61,020 nt of DNA, taken from positions 1-61,020 of the forward strand of contig JAIYDP010000500.1 in NCBI GenBank assembly GCA_027487435.1, read 5' to 3'. The DNA is from Verrucomicrobiaceae bacterium. Its GTDB lineage: Bacteria > Verrucomicrobiota > Verrucomicrobiia > Verrucomicrobiales > Akkermansiaceae. A program made the position numbers and the translations under genes. Below the pieces are notes generated by a model, which worked only from the letters and a program-made list of their open reading frames with translations, was not told the DNA's origin and ran no database searches. Positions 54,435 through 61,020 of the stretch are shown here, in pieces (within the stretch, counting starts at the first letter, position 1; the number at the start of each line of letters is the position of its first letter).

Positions 54435-57400
54435 ATGGCTGACGAATGGCACGCGCTGTCCTTCCCAGCGCCCCTCAAGCGCACCCTCAACCTCTCCTCC
54501 CTCCTCCCCTCCGGCCCCCCCCACCGGCTTTTCAACTTCGTCTTTTTTCTCCTCTTCTTCGTCCACTTGGCTCGCATACCCCTCGTCGCCTCTCCTTTCC
54601 CGTGGTCGTCCATTCTCTCGCCTCTTGTCGACGCCGTTGACGTCTTGTCCATCCCCGTCGTCGTCTACAGCTCCAACATCGCTCGCGTCGTCGTCCTCTC
54701 CGTCGTTCTCACCCTCACCCTCTACGTCGTCGCCTTCGTCTTCTATGCAGCGTCAGGAGGGGTGGCGCTGCAAGGCCGCCTCCTCACGTCCCTTTGCAGA
54801 CTCTCCCTTGGCCTCATTCAGTACCTCTCCCTCCCCTTCCTCTACCTCCTCTTCCCCTTCTTCATTTGCCAGGCCCCTCCATCGCCAGTGGCCAGCGTTT
54901 CGGCCGTCTCCTTCTTCTGTGGCTCCTCCGACCCCGGCGCTCTCGCCATGGCCGTCCTAGCCTACGTCAGCGCCATGCTGACGCTCGCCTGCACTATTTT
55001 CGCCCACTTCTCCCACATTGCGGACCCTCTCTCTTTTCACCTCCTCGCCCGCACAAGCCCTCGCCTCCCTCTCGTTTTGGTCGTCTTTGGCTGGGTTCAT
55101 TTCCTCCTTCAGCGCACAGTCGGAGTCGCTTTCGTGTCCTCCTCAGGTCACGTTGCAATCGCAGCGTTTGCAGCGGCTTCGTACGCCATCTTTGCGGCGC
55201 TCTTTGCAACCCTCCAGCCGTTCTTCTCCTCGCCAATGAATGCCGTGGCCACAGCGGGCCTGTCAGGCGTGGCGTGGACCAACTTTTGCGCTATGATCGT
55301 TGCGCTCACATCCGCCAACGCCGACGGCACCGTCGCCTACGTCGCGCTTCTGCCTGTTGCAGTGCTCTTGGGTTACATCGCGGCTAAGATCCGCCGACAA
55401 GTCGCCATCAACAAAGCCCTTGCGGCGCTTAAAGTCCCGTCCGAAGCTGATCTTTATCCCGACGGTGATGCGCGTCGGACGTCAATGCGGCATGTGGGGT
55501 TGCTGCGGCGCATGTCGATGCGGGCGATTGCGGCGGTGGCTCGGATGCGTGGGCCAAAAGCAGCGTCAAGAGTATGTCACCAGAAGACGTTGACGCTGAC
55601 GGAGTAGGTGGCGCCGGCACCGAGAGGAGGGAAGCAGCCCATCGCCAAAGTGCGTGCGGTTGAAATTAACCTCGAGGGATTGGAAGATGACATCATCGCG
55701 TCAAAATTACACCGCGCGTACGTCCAAGATTTGCCCACATCAATCAGCTACGCCTTCAGCGCTGCAGCCGTCGAGGCGTCGACACGCTTCCTCCAGCGCG
55801 ACCCCCCTGCTGCGGTCTTGAATGCGGCTGAGGTTCTCCTGAAGCAGGGCATGCTTGAGCACCCTCAGTCGATGTACTTGCGACTTTTGGTGAGCCGAAT
55901 GGGCCGTTCGTTCTGATGCTTAAGTACGTGTCCTTTCTCCTGCACTTCCGCCGCAACCTCCCCCTCGCGCGTCTGCGGGTTGAAGATTTGAAACGGATGG
56001 ACCTCCCTGTCGACATTGCGCTCTCCCTTTTCAAAATAGAACGCTCGCTTGAGGCTGCCCGCGCTGACGCCGCATTTTCGGAAGGCGACGCTTCGGCTGC
56101 CGGTAACGAGAGGCTGCAAACAGTCCTCAAGACAGCTCAGCGCACCTCCTCGACTGCGCGCAAGTTGATGCGCGAAATCATCGCAATCATCGCCAAAATA
56201 GCACCCGACGACGCGCTGAGTGCGGCTTCTTCATCAGTCGCCAAATCTGTTATCTTTCAAGGCAACTTCTTAGCAGCCGCCGCCAAAGTTTCCGACGGCG
56301 CGCGGCAGCACCTCCTCGAGCTTTTTGAGGACCTCCACGCGACGGAGCGGGAGGCGGAGGCTGCGTTTGAGCAACTTCTCACCCGCAACTGTAACAGTGT
56401 TTCACCGCTGTTAGTTTACGCTAGCTATCTTGCGGACGTCAAATTCGACGCTGCGGGGGCTGAGGCGCTGCGGCAGCGAGCGGCTGCTGCCAGCGCGGCT
56501 ACGAGCGACACTTCATCGGGAAAAGATGTGGGGCTTCAAGTCGCGCACACGCAGGGCGCGAAAGAGGATGAGGGTGTGCGCGTGCGGGCGCTGACGTTGC
56601 GCCTCAAAGTCTCGACGCTATCTCTGACAGCTCTTGCGGCTATTATGTTTGCCATTTACGTTTACTTTCAAGCCGGCCTCGGTACCCGGATCGTAAGCCA
56701 CTTCGTCAGCGGCGCGCGCATGGCGATGGCGCAGGACCTTGCGTTTAAAAGCCGCTCCCTTCTCATTGCCGCAACAGGAGGAAACGCTACGGGGGTCGCC
56801 GTTGCGCGCGAAGGCGTGGCCAAACTGTCGGCGCGGCTGTGGGCGGTGTCGCTCTCCCTCACGCAGGACTTCCCTCCATTGTCAGGGTCTCTGTTCACGT
56901 ACCTCAACGACCCCTCCGTTCCAATCCTCGTCGCCTCTGCCGCTGCGTCCACGTCGCAACTTCAAATCTCCCCCTTTGAGCTTATCTCATCCTTCGCTGC
57001 TTCCGCACGCGTCATCGCCAACGCCTCCACAACCCGATTGGGAGCATTCGCCCCCACAGATCCCTCCACCTTCCCCGAGCTCTACTTCGTCCTCCAAAAC
57101 TCGCTTGGGATCAGCCGCGTCATTGACCAAATAACTGGCCTCCTCGCCGACGAAATCTCCGCGGCGCTGATGGCGATTGTTGCGGCGGTAGCGGCTGTTG
57201 CGGCGCTCATCATCGTTGTTGAGTTTGCAATCACCTTCCTCTTACTCAGGCGGTCGGTCGAAGCTATTTTTGCAGAGCTTGCGACTCTTATTGACACGTT
57301 TTGCTCGGTCTCCAAGCAACAGTGGCTGGAGTTCCTCCACAGTGCCGTCGCCAAGTCGAAGGTGGCTAAGAGATCGCGCGGTGGAGGGGAGAATGACGAC

Positions 57401-58948
57401 CAAAGCGACGGTAGGGACAGCGAGGAGTCAGACAGCTCGTCGGATGAAGCGACGGATGACCACACGCAATCGCATAACCCGAACAGCCAAATGGGGACGA
57501 AAGTAAGCAAAGGGGGCGTTGACGGGAAGGTGCAGTTTGCGCTCCAAACGAACGGTGGCGCCAATGCGCAAGCGTTTGCGTCGAGTAGCCGGAAACTGTC
57601 GACCCACAAACAAGGGGAGGCCAAGAGTGCCCTGAGGAGTTTTTCAGCCTTCGAAAATGGCGCACTGGAGGAGGAGGGAGAGGAAGAAGATGAAGAGGAA
57701 GAAGAGGAGCGCGACGAAGAGGAGGAGCGCGAGCAGCGGGAACGCGCAGACGCTCGGCGGAAGGAGTTGGAGGAGGCAGCACGCGAAGCCGCTGCGGAAC
57801 GTAAGCGCGCACATGAGCGGGAGCGGAAGCGAAGGGAAATGAGGCGACGCCTGGACTCGGATGGGCAGCAGCGGCGGGACAAAGTGTCGCGAAAAGCCGC
57901 CATCGGCGCGTCGTACATCCTCACCCTCGCCGTCATTGTGTTTTGCGTCGCGCTCTTCGTCGCTTTTGCGGCATCCCAAGTTCTCGCCACTACTGACGCA
58001 GTGGAGGGGGTCACGGTGTCGCTTCATCGGCACTACACGTTCGCGCGCTCGGCGCTGGTTGCGAGGGAACTTGCCATCGCCAACACACCATCCATGGCTT
58101 CCCTTCGTTTCAACGGCACAGCCATCACCTCACTGGCGTCAACAGCCCACATGCGATGCCTCCTCGATCGCTCGGCGCATGCAACCCTTGCGTCCGATTA
58201 CGCGCTTATTTTCGGCGCCGGAGTGCCCACCGCACGCTTGTTCGAATCGAGGGGGTGGTCAAAATTTAGTGCCGCGGATGATTGCTCCCCGTTTGCGGCC
58301 AATGAAAACATCTTTGCAAGGGCTTACAAGACCAAAGACGTGCGGAGCCACCGAACGGTGGACACGATGACGTTCCAAGCGACGTGCCTGACGGACATCC
58401 GCGACCTCAGCATCGTCAAGGCCGCGACGGCAGGGAGTCGCTTGCACCCTGTGTTTGAAGAGCTGCAGGAGGCTCGTTGCCCTTTCTTTGAGGGCGGAGA
58501 CCCACAATTTCAATTCGGCATGCATCGACTTGTGGAGGGCTTTGTCAGTAACGCGGACAAGATCTTGGCGGAGGGGAACAACGTCGTGACGACGACGTTC
58601 AAACCGTATGAGGAGATGATGCGAGTTTCGGTGTCGTCACAAGAGCTGGGGGTCGGAATGATGAGGGTGGCAGCAGAGCTGCTAAGTGATGAGCTCGACG
58701 ACACAACAACGGCTTTCTCAATCAACAGCGGCCTGTTTGCGCCAATCATCGTAGCAGCGCTGTTTCAATACATTTTCCTCGGAAGCCGTATCACGAAGCT
58801 GTTGAAGGACAATGTCGGGATTGTCAGCATCACAAACCGCTTGCTCCATGCGGCGAATTCGAAATACAACCAATCGGAGAAGAAGGAATCGATATCCTTG
58901 AGCGGAATCGAAGGAGAGAGCGAGATGGCGAAAAGCAGCTTCAGCTAG
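54435..58948 (+). CDS. TmcB-like (tiny macrocysts family) multi-pass membrane protein
   Basis: Starts at 54435 (MADEWHALSFPAPLKRTLNL). Exon 1 encodes about eight hydrophobic helices. A 36-nt intron (GTATGTCACC to GGAGTAG) joins AASR to VAPAPRGGKQPI. A 35-nt intron joins SMYLRLL to YVSFLLHFRRNL. The soluble TmcB signature follows: a TPR-like, helical region (LLKQGMLEHPQSMYLRLL, then FEQLLTRNCNSVSPLLVYAS). Later parts have a membrane helix (LSLTALAAIMFAIYVYF), an extracellular segment, another helix pair, a strongly acidic then Arg/Glu-rich linker (57.66-57.86 kb) and a final membrane block (SYILTLAVIVFCVALFVAFA) with an extracellular loop. About 1,480 residues. The family is common in protists; roles in adhesion or signalling have been suggested, but the function is not established. 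Confidence 0.8.
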
Positions 58949-59038
58949 GCTTTTTCATTGTTGTACCCATAGCATGATATCGAATTTGTAAGAGCACTGT
59001 CATCGTCTTAAAATCCCGTTAAAAATAGTCATTAACCG

Positions 59039-61020
59039 ATGAAGGCATTCGCAGAGCTTCAACGAGAGGAAGAGCAGCGCAGAGCGCTGGAGCGAGAACG
59101 TAGAAGCAAGCTTCAAGGCAATCGTCCCCTTGCATCGCTCTCGGCGCAAGTAGCACCTCCAAATGCTGGAATGGATGCTCCGTTGGCGATGGTAGGTTTC
59201 TCGAATAGCCTTTCCGCTGGAAAGGATGCAGCAGCTACTGAGCCTGTGTTGGGTAAGCCGCAGCGCGGATCAGAAGTATTTGATCCTAATGAATTTGTCC
59301 GAAATATCAAGAGAGAAGTCAACCTAGTCCTCGCTGAGAGTCCCTCGTCTTCCGCGGCTTGTTTTTTCTCATCTCGAAGAGACCGTCGATGCGCTCTCGA
59401 TCGCTTTGCGTTTTTTGTTCGAATTGATGACGTTTCCGCCCTCATTTGTCCCCAACCTCACAGATATCTCCTTCTGCAGCCCAGTCTGTTTTCAATGAAG
59501 CATTTCGCGCCCTCCTTGACCGCGCCGCAAAAGACGTCGAGCGCATTCGCGATATGTCCCTTCGCATTTTGCTCAAGTCCGCGTCCTCCAGGTCCCCTTA
59601 CAGTCCAACAGGTTTCTCGACGTGGTTTCTGACATTTCCTCCTTCACCCCCCTTGCCCTCCCAGTCGCCATCGACCGCCTCGCGTCGGTGCCGCCCAAAG
59701 AGCCCGCAGAGGATGTTCGGCTACTTCTCATGCTCATGCTCTCACGTACCGCCTGTAACGGGAGCCGCTGACTCCTTAGGCATTGTCGCCCTCAGCGGCC
59801 GTGAGATCGTCCCCTACGTCGCCGACATTTGCACCACCCTCTGCGTTGCCGCAGGGGACCCCCACCCCGAGGTGCGGCGCGAAGTCTGTGAGGCAGTGCG
59901 CGTCCGCCCTCCTCCCGGAGCCAACCGTCGCAGATGATCCTCCTTTGCAAAGGGCTTGCAATGCGTTTGAAACCTCGCGTTGCCGCAATGGTCCAGGCCA
60001 TCAAACCTTCGCTCCGCCACAAACTGGCGCGCGTCCGCGTCTCAGCTATTTCGGTTCCATCAAACTAAATCCGAATGCTCTGATGCCGCAGGCAGCTGCG
60101 ATGCTCGTCCTTTGCGGCGGGTCCGACCAGATCGTCGACCTCGTCGCTTATCAAGAGCCCAACGTGCTGCCAATTAAGGACTTTTTCTACGACGAGAATC
60201 GAGTCGCGTCAGTCAACTATCTCGGCGCCCTTGTGACGGACGCGACGTTGGCTGTTCGTGAGGCATTTTTCCAAATGATTGGCGATTGGATGACGTGAGG
60301 GGGGGGGTGCAGGAGAGGGGGGGTTACATTTGGTAGGACGCTGTCGGACCGGTGGGACCACGAGTCGAGACTCTTGCCGTTTGTTTGGCTCCTCGATGCT
60401 GGCCCTGCTGATGTGTCAGTTGATGAGCGGCATCATCGACGAGAGTGACGTCATCAAAGCCGCTTGCTTCGAAATTCTCGAACGCGTTGGTGAGGCGTAC
60501 GTGCGCGATCACGAGGAGGAGCTTAAGTACTCGAATTTAATATCCTCCTTCATCATGACACATCAATTTGATTTCCATGCCACGACTTATTTCCATCACG
60601 GGAAGTGGCTGCCAGAGGATTTTCACTCCTTGAGGAATCTTCTAAAATTGCTTGATTCCGCCACTTGTTTCCTGTCTTGACGACGTAATGACCCTTTTTT
60701 AGAGACCTACGCTACTACGGCGTCCACCTCGAGACGGAGCAGAACAATCGCGAGCGATGGGCATCCGCGCCGCACCCCTCCCCATTCACCCGTCGCCCTC
60801 ACCTCGGCGCGCGTCTGACCGTGCGGAACCACTTCAGGTCGCCGTTGCGCCTCTTCTCGCTGACAGACATTTAGGCGTCTTGTTAACACGATCGCAAAGG
60901 AGATGATCGAATGGAACGAATCCATCCGATGGAAGGCAACGGCCCTCATGAACACCTTCCTCCTCTACATCGTACCCCCCCGGCTGGGCCCGGAGCTGGC
61001 AAGGACAGAGCACTCCAAAG
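59039..61020 (+). CDS. DNAAF5: DNAAF5 (HEATR2) axonemal dynein assembly factor, 3'-truncated
   Basis: Starts at 59039 (MKAFAELQREEEQRRALERE). Exons are joined by short introns. HEAT-like helices are read in order: EETVDALSIALRFLFELMTF, SVFNEAFRALLDRAAKDVER, REIVPYVADICTTLCVAAGD followed by PHPEVRREVCEAVR, and a KPSLRHKLARVRVSAIS segment typical of the family's HEAT repeats. Later come IIDESDVIKAACFEILERVG and RPHLGARLTVRNHF, which match the DNAAF5 segment with LGxRxxVR. The last visible exon (AKEMIEWNESIRWKATALMN) runs to the window edge, so the C-terminus is missing. DNAAF5 is a cytoplasmic factor that pre-assembles ciliary dynein arms. Confidence 0.8.

Noticed and set aside
55018..55387. 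Arg/Ser-rich frames inside the first TmcB-like exon
   Set aside because: Shadows of hydrophobic coding sequence; the in-frame helices are the real product.
57082..58014. 310-codon minus-strand frame opposite the TmcB-like gene
   Set aside because: Ser/Arg low-complexity translation produced by the complement of the Glu/Arg-rich linker and membrane segments; no start context or domain.
1..61020. Bacterial-style operons, CRISPR arrays, insertion sequences, phage genes
   Set aside because: No repeat-spacer pattern, no transposase or integrase motif, and all confident genes are eukaryotic with spliceosomal introns.
1..61020. tRNA or rRNA genes
   Set aside because: No cloverleaf with an intact TTCGANNC-type arm and acceptor stem, and no conserved rRNA segments, were seen in the gaps; a covariance-model scan would be decisive.

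Overview
The window is nuclear DNA of a gene-dense, ciliated or flagellated unicellular eukaryote. The evidence is interrupted reading frames with very short GT..AG introns (commonly about 28-60 nt, many near 38 nt), single-gene units on alternating strands, no bacterial operons or ribosome-binding sites, and eukaryote-only genes: ATG3, TIM10, GPKOW, PRKRIP1, RABGGTA, a kinesin, DNAAF5, RasGEF and SRD5A3. DNAAF5 (axonemal dynein assembly) points to motile cilia. TIM10 and an MCUR1/FMP32-type protein point to a conventional mitochondrion. I cannot place the lineage from sequence alone. The very short introns plus a TmcB-like protein suggest a free-living heterotrophic protist.

Layout. 0-5.3 kb: end of an unknown gene, a cyclic-nucleotide-binding protein, an ANP32-like nuclear LRR protein and an enoyl-CoA hydratase-like enzyme. 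5.5-11.2 kb: ATG3, TIM10, an unknown protein, a secretory glycosyltransferase-like protein, a GPI-anchored-type protein and a DPM2-like protein. 11.2-16 kb: aldose 1-epimerase, SAC phosphoinositide phosphatase, polyprenal reductase SRD5A3 and a calmodulin-like protein. 16-20.4 kb: a large mosaic cell-surface protein. 20.4-27.8 kb: MCUR1/FMP32 family, GPKOW, Rab geranylgeranyltransferase alpha, an unknown protein and a bromodomain protein. 28-36.5 kb: a secreted beta-helix fused to a major facilitator transporter, PRKRIP1, a PH-PH-RhoGAP-RasGEF protein and an unknown protein. 36.6-50.2 kb: coiled-coil proteins, a secretory methyltransferase, a kinesin, a PLOD-type glycosyltransferase and MPDU1. 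50.2-61 kb: tRNase Z (ELAC2), a Notum/pectin acetylesterase, a TmcB-like membrane protein and DNAAF5, which runs off the right edge.

How the genes relate. There is no operon logic, but several share pathways. DPM2-like, SRD5A3 and MPDU1 all serve dolichol-linked glycan assembly, and two or three secretory-pathway sugar transferases are present. GPKOW and PRKRIP1 are spliceosomal. The CNBD protein, calmodulin-like protein, SAC phosphatase and RasGEF are signalling proteins. Genes are packed tightly: convergent genes end as little as 1 nt apart, and divergent start codons are often 25-65 nt apart.

Exon joins were inferred by eye from GT..AG signals and reading-frame continuity. Gene ends are mostly exact at start and stop codons, but internal splice sites are only stated where I could resolve them. 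No tRNA, rRNA, CRISPR array, insertion sequence or transposon was found.
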